In this document: positions 18,861-27,899 of the stretch, in pieces
Position numbering within the stretch: the stretch's first letter is position 1
Layout: every line of letters begins with the position of its first letter
NCBI RefSeq assembly: GCF_019218285.1
Contig: NZ_JAHUZG010000003.1
Location: forward strand, 558,001 to 622,000
Source of the DNA: Antarctobacter sediminis
Lineage (GTDB): Bacteria > Pseudomonadota > Alphaproteobacteria > Rhodobacterales > Rhodobacteraceae
Length of the DNA stretch: 64,000 bases
Reading direction: 5' to 3'
Notes under the pieces: model-generated
Told to the model about the DNA's origin: nothing
The model's database searches: none
What the model saw: the letters and a program-made list of their open reading frames with translations, nothing else
Position numbers and translations under genes: made by a program

Positions 18861-19775
18861 TCAATGGCTCCCTGCTGCGGTGATGACGTAGAGTTCCGAC
18901 GGCGTGAGCAGCAGGTCCAGCGCCAGCTTGCCACAGACCAGCAGCACCAGACCGGCCAGAAGGATGCGCAGTTGTTCGGCCTTGAGCCGCATGCCGATGG
19001 AGGTGCCTACCTGAGCGCCGATCACGCCGCCCACCAGCAGCATCACCGCCAGTACCACGTCGACCGTATAGTTCGTCGTGGCATGAAGCAGGGTGGTAAA
19101 GCCGGTCACGAAGATGATCTGGAACAGCGAGGTGCCGATGACCACCTTGGTGGGCATGTTCAGCAGGTAGATCATGGCAGGCACCATGATAAAGCCGCCG
19201 CCGACGCCCATGACCGCCGCCAGAACGCCGACCGAGAGGCCCACCAGAAGCGGCGGGATGACGGAGATATAGAGGCCCGAGGCGCGGAACCGCATCTTGA
19301 ACGGCAGTGCATGCACCCAGTTGTGTTTCTTGCGTTTGGGCGGTGTGCCGCGACGGGATTTCCGCAGGGCGTTGAGGCTTTCGACGAACATCAGCGCGCC
19401 GATGATGCCAAGGAACACCACGTAGCAGAGGTTGATGAGCAGATCGACCTGACCGAGAGATTTCAGGTAGTTGAACAGCACGACGCCAAGGGCCGCCCCG
19501 ACAAGGCCGCCTATCAGCAAGACAGTTCCCATTCGGAGATCGACCGTCTTTCGCTTGAGATGCGCCATCAGCCCCGAGACAGAGGAGGCGACAATCTGGT
19601 TTGCGCCCGTGGCCACGGCCACGGCGGGCGGAACGCCGATGAAAAACAAGAGCGGTGTCATGAGGAACCCGCCGCCGACGCCGAACATGCCTGACAGCAC
19701 GCCCACAAGGCCACCAAGACCCAGTAGGAGAAAGACGTTGACGGAGACCTCGGCGATGGGGAGGTAGACCTGCAT
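18861..19775 (-). CDS. TauE/SafE (TSUP) family membrane transporter
   Basis: The 304-residue permease has about eight membrane segments in two related halves, each carrying the family glycine motif: MFGVGGGFLMTPLL near residue 30 and VMGVGGGFIMVPAM in the second half. TSUP proteins export or import small sulfonates, sulfite or organic anions by ion-coupled transport. A basic cytoplasmic loop (RKSRRGTPPKRKKH) separates the halves. It is the first gene of the operon with the TIGR02186 protein and the thioesterase. Confidence 0.88.
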   Translation of the reverse strand: MQVYLPIAEVSVNVFLLLGLGGLVGVLSGMFGVGGGFLMTPLLFFIGVPPAVAVATGANQIVASSVSGLMAHLKRKTVDLRMGTVLLIGGLVGAALGVVLFNYLKSLGQVDLLINLCYVVFLGIIGALMFVESLNALRKSRRGTPPKRKKHNWVHALPFKMRFRASGLYISVIPPLLVGLSVGVLAAVMGVGGGFIMVPAMIYLLNMPTKVVIGTSLFQIIFVTGFTTLLHATTNYTVDVVLAVMLLVGGVIGAQVGTSIGMRLKAEQLRILLAGLVLLVCGKLALDLLLTPSELYVITAAGSH

Positions 19776-19858
19776 GGGTCAAGCTAGACCCATGTCCGGG
19801 TGTTTTGCAAGCGCAGCAATAGGGCGTTGTAACGATTGCTTTCGGGCGCGGAAGGCGG

Positions 19859-19879
19859 GCGCGGCCCGGTAGGCCGCGC
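19859..19879 (-). terminator. Hairpin after the BMP-type ABC operon
   Basis: GCGCGGCC and GGCCGCGC form a perfect eight-base stem around CGGTA, just past the last permease stop. No U-tract follows, so termination efficiency is uncertain. Confidence 0.4.
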
Positions 19880-19889
19880 GCCGTTGTCG

Positions 19890-20933
19890 TCAGCGTTCCT
19901 TGACGTAGGGTTCGCCGCCGGCGCGGGGCGGGATGGCCTTGCCGACAAAGCCCGCAAGGATGACCACCGTCAGGATATAGGGCAGCGCGTCCATCACCTG
20001 AACCGGGACGGTAAAGGCGCCCAGATCGATGTTCTGAAAGCGCAGAGCAACCGCCTGAAGAAAGCCGAACAACAGGCAGGCCCCCAGCGCGTACCAAGGC
20101 CGCCACTTGGCAAAGATCAGCGCCGCAAGCGCGATATAGCCGCGGCCTGCCGTCATCTCACGCACGAAACCCGCTTGCAGGCCGGTGGCAAGGTAGGCAC
20201 CCGCCAGACCGCACAACACACCTGCGATCGCGATCGAGGCAAAGCGCAGACCGGTGACCGAGACGCCGGCGGTATCCACGGCCTCGGGCGCTTCGCCCAC
20301 GGCGCGCAGGCGCAGGCCAAAGCGGGTGCGAAACAGGATCCACCACGTCAGGGGCACCATCAGGAAGGCGACGTAGACAAGGATCGAGTGGCCCGAGATC
20401 AGGTCGCTATAGATCGGGCCGATCACCGCGACATCGCGCAGTTGATCCGCGAACGGCAGGTGCAGTTCTTCGAACCGGCCGTTGCCGATCAGCGACGGCG
20501 TGCGCCCGCCTTGCGAGAACCAGGTTTGTGCGATCAGGACGGTCAGGCCCGAGGCCAGGAAGTTCAGCGCCACGCCCGAGATGATCTGGTTGCCGCGGAA
20601 GGTGATCGAGGCCAGCCCGTGAATCCCGGACAGCACCATGGCCGAGGCGATCCCGGCCAGCAGGCCCCAGCCCACAGGCGGCAGCAGGCCACGCATCCAT
20701 GTCATGTCGATGGTCGCATCGGTGAACGGCAGGTGCAGCGTCCAGGTTTCATTGGTCACGGCCATATAGGCGACGGCGGCGGAAAAGAAGGCGGCGATCA
20801 GCATCTTGCCTTCAAGTCCGATGTCGACAATGCCCGAGCGTTCAGAGAACAGGCCGGCAAGGCAGGCGAGCAATAGCGGCGTGGACAGGCGGACAGTGCT
20901 GTCCAGCACCTGGATGATCGTGTTGAAATCCAT
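19890..20933 (-). CDS. BMP-type ABC transporter permease, second subunit
   Basis: The 347-residue inner-membrane permease has about ten membrane segments. The N-terminal block PLLLACLAGLFSERSGIVDIGLEGKML and the cytoplasmic block RFGLRLRAVGEAPEAVDTAGVSV are typical of the nucleoside/simple-sugar permease family (NupQ/YufQ-like). The second block contains the coupling loop that contacts the ATPase. Its ATG overlaps the stop of the upstream permease gene by one base (TGATG), so the pair is translationally coupled. Nucleosides are the best-supported family substrate. Confidence 0.9.
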   Translation of the reverse strand: MDFNTIIQVLDSTVRLSTPLLLACLAGLFSERSGIVDIGLEGKMLIAAFFSAAVAYMAVTNETWTLHLPFTDATIDMTWMRGLLPPVGWGLLAGIASAMVLSGIHGLASITFRGNQIISGVALNFLASGLTVLIAQTWFSQGGRTPSLIGNGRFEELHLPFADQLRDVAVIGPIYSDLISGHSILVYVAFLMVPLTWWILFRTRFGLRLRAVGEAPEAVDTAGVSVTGLRFASIAIAGVLCGLAGAYLATGLQAGFVREMTAGRGYIALAALIFAKWRPWYALGACLLFGFLQAVALRFQNIDLGAFTVPVQVMDALPYILTVVILAGFVGKAIPPRAGGEPYVKER

Positions 20934-22027
20934 CACGCGCCTCCCTTGCGCAGGGACAGAAAGACCCGTTCCAGCGGCATCCGGATCATGTTGTCCAGCG
21001 CCCCGGTAAAGAGGATGACCAACGCCTGGATCACGGTCACCAACTCGCGCGGGATGGATGTCCAGAAGGCCAGTTCGGCCCCGCCCTGATAGAGAAAGCC
21101 AAACAGAAGCGCGGCAAGGAAGACCCCGACAGGGTGCGACCGTCCCATCAGCGCCACGGCGATGCCAAGGAAACCGGCCCCTTCGGAGGCGTTCAGCACC
21201 AGCCGCTCGGCCTCGCCCATTGTGGTGTTCAGCGCCATCAGGCCCGCAAGCCCGCCAGAAATCAGCATGGTGATGACGGTGATCCGCACCGGCGAGATGC
21301 CCGCGTATTTGGCTGCCGTTTCGGAATGGCCAAAGGCGCGGATTTCGTAGCCCAGCCGGGTGCGCCAGATCAGCAGCCAGACCGCGATACAGGCAAGGAT
21401 GGCGACAAAGAAGGTCACGTTGGCCGGTGAACCCCGGAACAGCACAGTTTCCGAGGTCGAGAACATCTGCTGGAAGGTGGGCAGGAAGGTTGTTTCCGGG
21501 AAACGGCCCGAGGCCGGTTCCATTGCGCCCTGCGGTTTCAGCACGTTGACCAGCACGTAGTTCAGCACCGCCGAAGCGATAAAGTTGAACATGATCGTGG
21601 TGATGACGATATGGCTGCCCCGCTTGGCCTGAAGATAGCCGGGGATAAAGGCCCAAGCCGCCCCGAATATCGCCGAGGAGGCGGTGGCGCCGATCAACGC
21701 GATGGTCCAATGCGGCCAGGGAATGTAGAGACAGGCCAGCGCCACGCCCAGCCCGCCCATCAGCGCCTGCCCTTCGCCGCCGATGTTGAACATCCGCGCC
21801 TGGAAGGCGACCGCGACGGCAAGACCGGTGAAGGTGAAGTTGGTGGCGTAATACAGGGTATAGCCCCAGCCAGAGGATTTCATCAGCGCGCCGTCGACCA
21901 TCAGCTTGAAGGCCTCGACCGGGCTTTGCCCGATGGCAAGGATGACCAGCGCGGAAATCGCGGCTGCCAGAAGGATCGAGATCAGGGGCACGAGGATCGC
22001 GTCGGCCCAGGCGGGCATCTTATCCAT
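20933..22027 (-). CDS. BMP-type ABC transporter permease, first subunit
   Basis: The 364-residue partner permease has roughly nine to ten membrane segments. The FTGLAVAVAFQARMFNIGGEGQALMGGLG stretch and the coupling segment LGYEIRAFGHSETAAKYAGISP are diagnostic of the NupP/YufP group. It pairs with the second permease as a heterodimeric pore. The ATPase gene lies 80 bases upstream on the same strand. Confidence 0.9.
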   Translation of the reverse strand: MDKMPAWADAILVPLISILLAAAISALVILAIGQSPVEAFKLMVDGALMKSSGWGYTLYYATNFTFTGLAVAVAFQARMFNIGGEGQALMGGLGVALACLYIPWPHWTIALIGATASSAIFGAAWAFIPGYLQAKRGSHIVITTIMFNFIASAVLNYVLVNVLKPQGAMEPASGRFPETTFLPTFQQMFSTSETVLFRGSPANVTFFVAILACIAVWLLIWRTRLGYEIRAFGHSETAAKYAGISPVRITVITMLISGGLAGLMALNTTMGEAERLVLNASEGAGFLGIAVALMGRSHPVGVFLAALLFGFLYQGGAELAFWTSIPRELVTVIQALVILFTGALDNMIRMPLERVFLSLRKGGA

Positions 22028-22107
22028 GGCGCGGCTCCTTGCTGGGCAGGTGGCGGGAGATCGTCATGGGCAGCTCTCTGGCTTGCCCAAAGGGGTCTTG
22101 CGCCCGG

Positions 22108-23724
22108 TCAGGTGTTGCCATGGCGCGCGGCCTCCCGGTCTTTTTGTGCTTCGAGTTGTTCGTCCACCGCTTCGATCAGCGGTTTGTCGGTCTGCGGCAT
22201 CTCTGTCACGCCTGCCATAAGCAGACCCAGTTCGGTCTGGTTGGTTTCGGACGGCAGGCGCTCGCCCATTATGTGCCCGTCGAACATGACGGCCACGCGG
22301 TCGGAAAGGGACAGGATTTCGTCCAGCTCGACCGAGACCAGCAAGATGGCCTTGCCCTGGTCTCGCAGGGCGACAATCTGTTGGTGAATGAATTCGATCG
22401 CGCCGATGTCGACGCCGCGGGTGGGCTGGCCGACCAGCAGGATGTCCGGGTTACGCTCGATTTCGCGGGCAAGGACGATCTTTTGCTGGTTGCCGCCGGA
22501 AAAGTTGCGCGCCGCGAGGTTGGCGTTCGGCGGGCGCACATCAAAGCGTTCGATCTTGCCCTCGGCATCGCGGCGGATGGCGGCATTGTCCATCAAAAGC
22601 TTGTTTTTCTGGTACTTGGGATCGTGGTGATAGCCGAAGGCGACGTTTTCCCACGCGGTGTAGGGCATGATCAGCCCTTCGTGCTGGCGGTCTTCGGGGA
22701 CATGGGAAATGCCGCGTGCGCGGCGTGACTGACCGTCGGAAAACTTGCCGGTCAGGTCGATCTCTTCACCGTTGACACGCACCGTGCCGGTGGCCGAGAC
22801 CATGCCACCCAGCACCTCAAGCAGCTCTGATTGTCCATTGCCGGACACGCCCGCGATGCCAAGGATTTCGCCAGCATGCACCTTGAGCGAAACGCCCTTG
22901 ATCCGTTCGACCCCGGCGCTGTCCACGTGGCGCAGGTTTTCCACTTCCAGCACCGGTTTGCCGGGTTTGGCGGGGGTCTTGTCGACGCGCAGCAGCACCT
23001 TTCGGCCGACCATCAGCTCGGCCAGTTGCTCGGGCGAGGTTTCGGCGGTCTTGACGGTGGCGGTCATCTCGCCGCGCCGCATGACGCTGACGGTATCGGT
23101 GATCTCCATGATCTCGCGCAGCTTGTGCGTGATCAGGATGATCGTCTTGCCCTCGCGCTTGAGCCCTTCGAGGATGCGGAACAGGTGGTCGGCCTCGGCC
23201 GGGGTCAACACGCCGGTGGGTTCGTCGAGGATCAGGATCTCTGCCTCGCGGTAGAGCGCCTTGAGGATCTCGACCCGCTGCTGGTGACCGACTGACAGAT
23301 CCTCGATCATGGCGTCCGGGTCGACGTTCAGCGCATAGTCCTCGGCCAGCTTCTTCAACACGCCGCGTGCCTTCGACAGCGAGGGTTTCAGCAATCCGCC
23401 GTCTTCGGCACCAAGGATCACGTTTTCAAGGACGGTGAAATTCTGCACCAGCTTGAAATGCTGAAAGACCATGCCGATGCCTGCCGCGATGGCGGCCTGG
23501 CTGTCGGGGATCTGGGTCTGTTTTCCGTTGATGAAAATCTGGCCCGAGTCGGCCTTGTAAAAACCGTAGAGGATCGACATCAGCGTCGATTTTCCCGCGC
23601 CGTTTTCGCCGATGATGCCGTGGATCGTTCCGGGCATGACGCGGATGGAAATATCCTTGTTGGCCTGCACGGGGCCAAAGGATTTGGAAATGCCCTTGAG
23701 CTCGATGGCGGGGGTGTCGGTCAT
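22108..23724 (-). CDS. BMP-type ABC transporter ATP-binding protein, double ATPase domain
   Basis: The 538-residue protein contains two nucleotide-binding domains. The first has Walker A GENGAGKST and signature LSVGHQQRVEI. The second has a degenerate Walker A (GVSGNGQSE, lysine absent) and signature FSGGNQQKIVLA. This fused, asymmetric arrangement is normal for RbsA/YufO-type transporters, where one site drives most hydrolysis. It lies between the substrate-binding protein gene and the two permease genes in an operon. Confidence 0.93.
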   Translation of the reverse strand: MTDTPAIELKGISKSFGPVQANKDISIRVMPGTIHGIIGENGAGKSTLMSILYGFYKADSGQIFINGKQTQIPDSQAAIAAGIGMVFQHFKLVQNFTVLENVILGAEDGGLLKPSLSKARGVLKKLAEDYALNVDPDAMIEDLSVGHQQRVEILKALYREAEILILDEPTGVLTPAEADHLFRILEGLKREGKTIILITHKLREIMEITDTVSVMRRGEMTATVKTAETSPEQLAELMVGRKVLLRVDKTPAKPGKPVLEVENLRHVDSAGVERIKGVSLKVHAGEILGIAGVSGNGQSELLEVLGGMVSATGTVRVNGEEIDLTGKFSDGQSRRARGISHVPEDRQHEGLIMPYTAWENVAFGYHHDPKYQKNKLLMDNAAIRRDAEGKIERFDVRPPNANLAARNFSGGNQQKIVLAREIERNPDILLVGQPTRGVDIGAIEFIHQQIVALRDQGKAILLVSVELDEILSLSDRVAVMFDGHIMGERLPSETNQTELGLLMAGVTEMPQTDKPLIEAVDEQLEAQKDREAARHGNT

Positions 23725-23802
23725 GAGAGGCCTTCGCGGGGCAAGGGGAGGGGCCGCAGCGACTGCGGCCCCTGTTTCTAGGTGGATCGAAAGCTCAGGC
23801 GA

Positions 23803-24807
23803 TCAGAAATCAAGCGCCGGGCAGCTGTCGTTCTCGTAGTAGGACACGACAGTCAGCGAGCCGTCGATGATGGCGGCCTTGGCTGCGTCGACCTTGGCCA
23901 TCATGTCGTCGGACACGAGATCGGCGTTGTTTTCATCCAGAGCATAGCCGACGCCATTTTCGGCAAGGCCCAGCGTCATGAACTTGCCGGTTTCAAGATC
24001 GGCACCTGCCATCATGGATTCATAGACGGCCACGTCGACGCGCTTGAGCATGGAGGTCAGAACCGAACCGGGGTGCAGGTGGTTCTGGTTGCTGTCCACA
24101 CCGATCGACAGGATGTTCTCATCCGCGGCGGTTTGCAGGACACCCAGCCCGGTGCCACCGGCGGCGGCATAGATCACGTCTGCGCCCTGCGAAATCTGTG
24201 CCTTGGCCAGTTCGGCGCCTTTCACCGGGTCGTTCCACGCGGCGGGCGTGGTGCCGGTCATGTTCGAGATCACCTTGATGTCCGGGTTCACCGCCTTGGC
24301 ACCTTGCGCATAGCCGCAGGCAAAGTGGCGGATCAGCGGAATGTCCATGCCGCCGACGAAACCAACGGTGCCGGTTTCGGATTTCATCGCCGCCATCATG
24401 CCGACGAGGTAGGAGCCCTGGTGTTCCTGGAAATTGATCAGCAGGACGTTTTCGGGCACCTCTGGCAGCCAGCCGTCGACGTTGACGAACTTGGTGTCCG
24501 GGTAATCCGCGGCCACGGCGGCAATCGGTTCGGCGTAGGAGAAACCGGTGGTGATGACCGGGTTGAACCCTGCCTCTGCAAAGCGGCGCAGCGCCTGTTC
24601 GCGCTGGGCTTCGGCCTGAATCTCGATGTCGCGATAGCTGCCACCGGTTTCGGCCTTGTACTTCTCGGCACCGGTATAGGCGGCCTCGTTAAAGGATTTG
24701 TCGAACTTGCCGCCGAGATCATAGATCAGGGCCGCATCGGCCAGCGCGGCGCCTGCGGTCAGCGCCAGCGCGGCGGCGGTGCCGAGGGTCTTGGCAAGAA
24801 ATGTCAT
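23803..24807 (-). CDS. BMP-family ABC transporter substrate-binding protein
   Basis: The 334-residue periplasmic protein starts at ATG 24807, preceded by GGGAG, and has a signal peptide (TAAALALTAGAALADA). The mature part has BMP/PnrA-like blocks: IYDLGGKFDKSFNEAAYTG, GTVGFVGGMDIPLIRHFACG and DVIYAAAGGTGLGVLQ. Family members bind purine nucleosides or related compounds, and an N-terminal lipoprotein cysteine is absent here. It is the first gene of the four-gene importer operon. A perfect inverted repeat ACGTCAC-TTCCG-GTGACGT lies about 100 bases upstream. Confidence 0.92.
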   Translation of the reverse strand: MTFLAKTLGTAAALALTAGAALADAALIYDLGGKFDKSFNEAAYTGAEKYKAETGGSYRDIEIQAEAQREQALRRFAEAGFNPVITTGFSYAEPIAAVAADYPDTKFVNVDGWLPEVPENVLLINFQEHQGSYLVGMMAAMKSETGTVGFVGGMDIPLIRHFACGYAQGAKAVNPDIKVISNMTGTTPAAWNDPVKGAELAKAQISQGADVIYAAAGGTGLGVLQTAADENILSIGVDSNQNHLHPGSVLTSMLKRVDVAVYESMMAGADLETGKFMTLGLAENGVGYALDENNADLVSDDMMAKVDAAKAAIIDGSLTVVSYYENDSCPALDF

Positions 24808-24903
24808 GTAAAGCTCCCTGGTGTGACGGGCGCAAAAGCCACCCGTACCGTTTATGATGTTGCAATCAAAGCCGCAGGGGGCGGGAGGGGTCAACCGGTT
24901 TTT

Positions 24904-24922
24904 ACGTCACTTCCGGTGACGT
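24904..24922. promoter_or_regulatory. Perfect inverted repeat upstream of the BMP transporter operon
   Basis: ACGTCAC and GTGACGT flank TTCCG and touch the rimI stop codon. It may be an operator for the transporter operon or a weak terminator of rimI; no T-run follows in the rimI direction beyond TAAAAA on the minus strand. Confidence 0.35.
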
Positions 24923-25335
24923 TAAGACAATGTCCGCGCCATGATCACGGCGTCATCGGCCGGGCCGTCGGGGCGGGCGTAATACCCTTTTCGCAGACCT
25001 GTTTCGGCATAGCCGTGCCGCGCGTAGAAGGCGCGTGCCGGGGCGTTTCGCGCCGCGACCTCCAGAAAGACCCGGGTGGCTCCGCCTGCGCGGGCCTGCC
25101 TGTGAAAGCTATCCAGCGCGCGGCTGGCTTGGCCCTGCCGCTGAAATGCAGGGTCGGCGGCAAGCGCAAGAATTTCCGCCTCGTCCAGGACGACGGTGCC
25201 CAGAACAAAGGCATGTTCGCACGTGGTCAGCAGCGCATGGGGCCGGGACAGGGTCGCTTGGAACTGCGCGGCAGTCCATGGGGTCATGTGGCGATAGGCG
25301 CGCGCCGCTATCTCTGCGAGTGTGTCCGGAGTCAT
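24922..25335 (-). CDS. rimI: Ribosomal-protein-alanine N-acetyltransferase (GNAT)
   Basis: The 137-residue GNAT enzyme has the acetyl-CoA pyrophosphate-binding motif as AFQRQGQASRAL and the downstream block EVAARNAPARAFYARHGYAETGLRKGYY typical of RimI. RimI acetylates the N-terminal alanine of ribosomal protein S18. Its start overlaps the stop of tsaB (ATGA), the common tsaB-rimI arrangement, which supports the assignment over a generic GNAT. Confidence 0.88.
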   Translation of the reverse strand: MTPDTLAEIAARAYRHMTPWTAAQFQATLSRPHALLTTCEHAFVLGTVVLDEAEILALAADPAFQRQGQASRALDSFHRQARAGGATRVFLEVAARNAPARAFYARHGYAETGLRKGYYARPDGPADDAVIMARTLS

Positions 25336-25916
25336 GACGTGCCCGGCGAGTCCAGCATCACCGGCGGCGCATCGCGGGACGGCGCGGCGTCGGCGGGTTT
25401 GATATACAGCGGCGCCGGGCGGGGGGCGTTGGCGGGGCGGGTCGCGGCGATACGGGCCATCATGGCAACATGATCGCTGGCCGAATGATCCGTTGACAGG
25501 GCAACGCCCGGCTCCGGCAGCGCCGGGGCAAGCACCGGCACCTGCATGTTGTCGGCGTCAAAGACATAGGCCTGATCTCGAGGGGCGGGGACCGCAATTT
25601 GCCGCCGGTTGGACAGGCGCATGGTCGTGTCAAAGAGTGACACGCCAATGGCCGGAATGCCCAGTCCCAACGACAAGCCGCGCGCAAGCGCCACAGAGAT
25701 TCGGATGCCGGTGAAGTTTCCGGGGCCGATACCGACGCCCAGGCGCGACAGGTCTGCCCATGCCGCACCTCCTTCGCGCAGCACCTCCTCCAGCAAGGGC
25801 ACAAGGCGCTCTGCCTGTCCGCGGGCCATGTCTTCGCAACGGACGGCAACGATGGTGTCGCCGGACAGCAGGGCTGCGGCGCAATGTTGTGCGGATGTGT
25901 CGAAGGACAGGATCAT
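25332..25916 (-). CDS. tsaB: tRNA t6A synthesis protein TsaB
   Basis: TsaB is the scaffold partner of TsaD in forming N6-threonylcarbamoyladenosine at position 37 of ANN-decoding tRNAs. The 194-residue protein shows the ASKHA start MILSFDTSAQHCAAAL, the motif GVGIGPGNFTGIR (about 61-73) and ALARGLSLGLGIPAIGVS. It lacks the metal-binding histidines of TsaD, as expected. It is coupled to rimI downstream. The ATG has a short purine-rich site upstream. Confidence 0.93.
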   Translation of the reverse strand: MILSFDTSAQHCAAALLSGDTIVAVRCEDMARGQAERLVPLLEEVLREGGAAWADLSRLGVGIGPGNFTGIRISVALARGLSLGLGIPAIGVSLFDTTMRLSNRRQIAVPAPRDQAYVFDADNMQVPVLAPALPEPGVALSTDHSASDHVAMMARIAATRPANAPRPAPLYIKPADAAPSRDAPPVMLDSPGTS

Positions 25917-26033
25917 GAGGGGCTTATGACCGTGCGGGCGGCCTCATGCAATCGGTGCCTGAACCGCGCACGGACGGCCTTGGGTGGCAAGGCCCGGCCA
26001 TGGGCCTTGCACCAGATGTGATCCCGAATGCGC

Positions 26034-26597
26034 TCAGACGGCGACCGGGCGGACCTCGGTCACTTCGGGGATGTAGTGGCGCAGCAGGTTCTCGATTCCC
26101 ATTTTCAGGGTCAGCGTCGACGAGGGGCAGCCAGCGCAGGCGCCTTGCATGTGCAGGTAGACCACGCCCCGATCGAACCCGTGGAAGGTGATGTCGCCGC
26201 CGTCCTGCGCCACGGCAGGGCGCACGCGGCTGTCGAGCAATTCCTTGATCTGGCCCACGACCTCGGCATCGGCACCATCGTGGTCTGCATGGCCACCGGC
26301 CTGCGCCGCGCCGTCCGCCATCACCGGTTGGCCCGATTGGAAATGTTCCATGATCGCGCCAAGGATCGCCGGCTTCAGGTGATCCCAGTCGGTTGCATCG
26401 GCCTTGGTCACGGTGACGAAATCATTGCCAAAGAAGACGCCCACGACGCCGTCCACGGCAAAAAGCCGCTGTGCCAGCGGCGAGGCCGAGGCGGCCTCGG
26501 CCGAGGGAAAGTCCGCCGTGCCCATTTCCATCACGGTATGACCGGGAAGGAACTTCAGCGTTGCAGGGTTTGGCGTGGATTCGGTTTGAATGAACAT
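26034..26597 (-). CDS. NifU/Nfu-type iron-sulfur cluster scaffold
   Basis: The 187-residue protein has an N-terminal Nfu domain (MFIQTESTPNPATLKFLPG, about 1-90). An acidic/histidine linker and a C-terminal NifU domain with the cluster-binding pair C154-x-x-C157 (ACAGCPSS) follow. This two-domain form is the alphaproteobacterial relative of mitochondrial NFU1, which passes 4Fe-4S clusters to target enzymes such as lipoate synthase. A sigma70-like promoter lies about 30 bases upstream. The gene is close to tsaB/rimI on the same strand. Confidence 0.92.
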   Translation of the reverse strand: MFIQTESTPNPATLKFLPGHTVMEMGTADFPSAEAASASPLAQRLFAVDGVVGVFFGNDFVTVTKADATDWDHLKPAILGAIMEHFQSGQPVMADGAAQAGGHADHDGADAEVVGQIKELLDSRVRPAVAQDGGDITFHGFDRGVVYLHMQGACAGCPSSTLTLKMGIENLLRHYIPEVTEVRPVAV

Positions 26598-26624
26598 CTG
26601 GGATCACCCTTTTCTGGTTGATCC

Positions 26625-26654
26625 CTATATGCGCTTCACAGGCAGATGCGTCAA
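26625..26654 (-). promoter_or_regulatory. Likely sigma70-type promoter of the NifU-like gene
   Basis: On the minus strand TTGACG and ATATAG are separated by 18 bases, ending 27 bases before the ATG at 26,597. Confidence 0.5.
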
Positions 26655-26688
26655 GGATTGGAACGGTTCTAAACTGGCTCTGCCTACG

Positions 26689-27144
26689 TCAGGTGATGGC
26701 TTCCAGCCGTTCCTTGGACATGTCTCCGGGCACGACGGTAAAGGGGATCGGCAGAGATCCGGCTGTGCGCGTCATCTGGCTCACCAAGGGGCCGGGGCCT
26801 TTCTTGTCGACAGCCGCACCCAGCACCAAAAGCCCGATTTCGGGGTCGTCCTGCACCTGAGCAAGGATTTCGGTGATCGGGTCGCCTTCGCGGATGATAA
26901 GTTCGGGGTCGACGCCCTGCTTGTCCCGCATCCATTTGGCGAAGACCTCGAAATGGGCATGAATACGTTCGCGCGCCTCTTCGCGCATGATGTCGCCAAC
27001 ACCGATCCAGTGATTGAACTCATCCGGCGGGATGACGGAGAGGATCGCCACGCCTCCCTTGCTTTTGGCGGCGCGCATGGCGGCGAACCGCATGGCGTTC
27101 AGGCATTCGCGGCTGTCATCAAGGACGACGAGGAACTTGCGCAT
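26689..27144 (-). CDS. Universal stress protein family protein
   Basis: The 151-residue UspA-fold protein begins MRKFLVVLDDSRECLNAMRFA and has the later strand LLVLGAAVDKKGPGPL before PFTVVPG. The ATP-binding glycine motif G-x2-G-x9-G(S/T) is not clearly intact, so nucleotide binding is doubtful. ATG 27,144 was chosen for the AGGAGA seven bases upstream; the longer frame adds 23 residues without support. Role in stress survival is a family-level guess. Confidence 0.85.
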   Translation of the reverse strand: MRKFLVVLDDSRECLNAMRFAAMRAAKSKGGVAILSVIPPDEFNHWIGVGDIMREEARERIHAHFEVFAKWMRDKQGVDPELIIREGDPITEILAQVQDDPEIGLLVLGAAVDKKGPGPLVSQMTRTAGSLPIPFTVVPGDMSKERLEAIT

Positions 27145-27241
27145 ATGGTCTCTCCTGAGCGCGGATCGTGGCAGAGGGCCGGGCGCCTGTCCAGCGTTGT
27201 CGGGCGCGACCATCGGATAAGGGAGGTGTCTTTCCCCCGGG

Positions 27242-27886
27242 TCATCCGGGCCAGTCGCTGCGCAGCAGGCCCGGGGCGCGGGTGTCGATCAATTCGAAAC
27301 CCTGACGGGACAGGCGCAACACGATAACTTGGGGGTGCGTGTCGAGGAAATACAACCCCTCGTCTGGCGGTAATGCGGATCGTAGGGCGTCCAGCACCTG
27401 TTCCATGGCGTCGGCATCGGCGAACCCGGCCTTTGGGTTCAGGGACAGATCAAGCCTTTGCCCTGCGAGGGTCGCGGTCAGACCCCGTGCCGTGTCCGTG
27501 GTGCAGGGCACATCCGCAACCCGGGCAAGATGCGCGATCTGACGGGCGTACTCCTCTGGTGTTTCAAGGTCATCGGTTCGGATCAAGTGGGCGCGCGGGC
27601 AATAGGGCAGATGTGGCGGGCGGTCGATGCTGAGGCCAAAAGTCATCAGCAGCAACCGCCACGGATCGCCTTCGTAGGTTTCGGCGGGGCCGAAATCCGT
27701 CAGGTCGTTGCGCGTGACACCGGGCGACAGGGGCAGACCGGCACGATCCAGCAGGGCCAGTTGTTCGTCCAGCGATGGCGTGGCCGGGCGCGGCGCATTT
27801 TGCGGGCGGTTGGCCCGTTGCACCATCACGATGACCGCGACGAAAACGCCGAGGATCGTCAGCAGGATGCCCAGTTTCGGATCCAT
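27242..27886 (-). CDS. Membrane-anchored protein of unknown function
   Basis: The 214-residue protein has one N-terminal membrane helix (LGILLTILGVFVAVIVMV, about 5-22), a proline-rich linker and a soluble domain of about 165 residues. That domain contains two cysteines (YCPRAHL and VPCTTDT) and no catalytic motif I recognise. With short N-terminus and helix it probably faces the periplasm as a signal anchor. It lies just downstream of the aminotransferase gene on the same strand, 13 bases after its stop. Confidence 0.65.
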   Translation of the reverse strand: MDPKLGILLTILGVFVAVIVMVQRANRPQNAPRPATPSLDEQLALLDRAGLPLSPGVTRNDLTDFGPAETYEGDPWRLLLMTFGLSIDRPPHLPYCPRAHLIRTDDLETPEEYARQIAHLARVADVPCTTDTARGLTATLAGQRLDLSLNPKAGFADADAMEQVLDALRSALPPDEGLYFLDTHPQVIVLRLSRQGFELIDTRAPGLLRSDWPG

Positions 27887-27899
27887 CCGCAGGCCGGGA

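Noticed and set aside
23782-25473. 563-residue plus-strand frame opposite the BMP binding protein and rimI
   Set aside because: It spans two good minus-strand genes and their promoter region and has no domain features.
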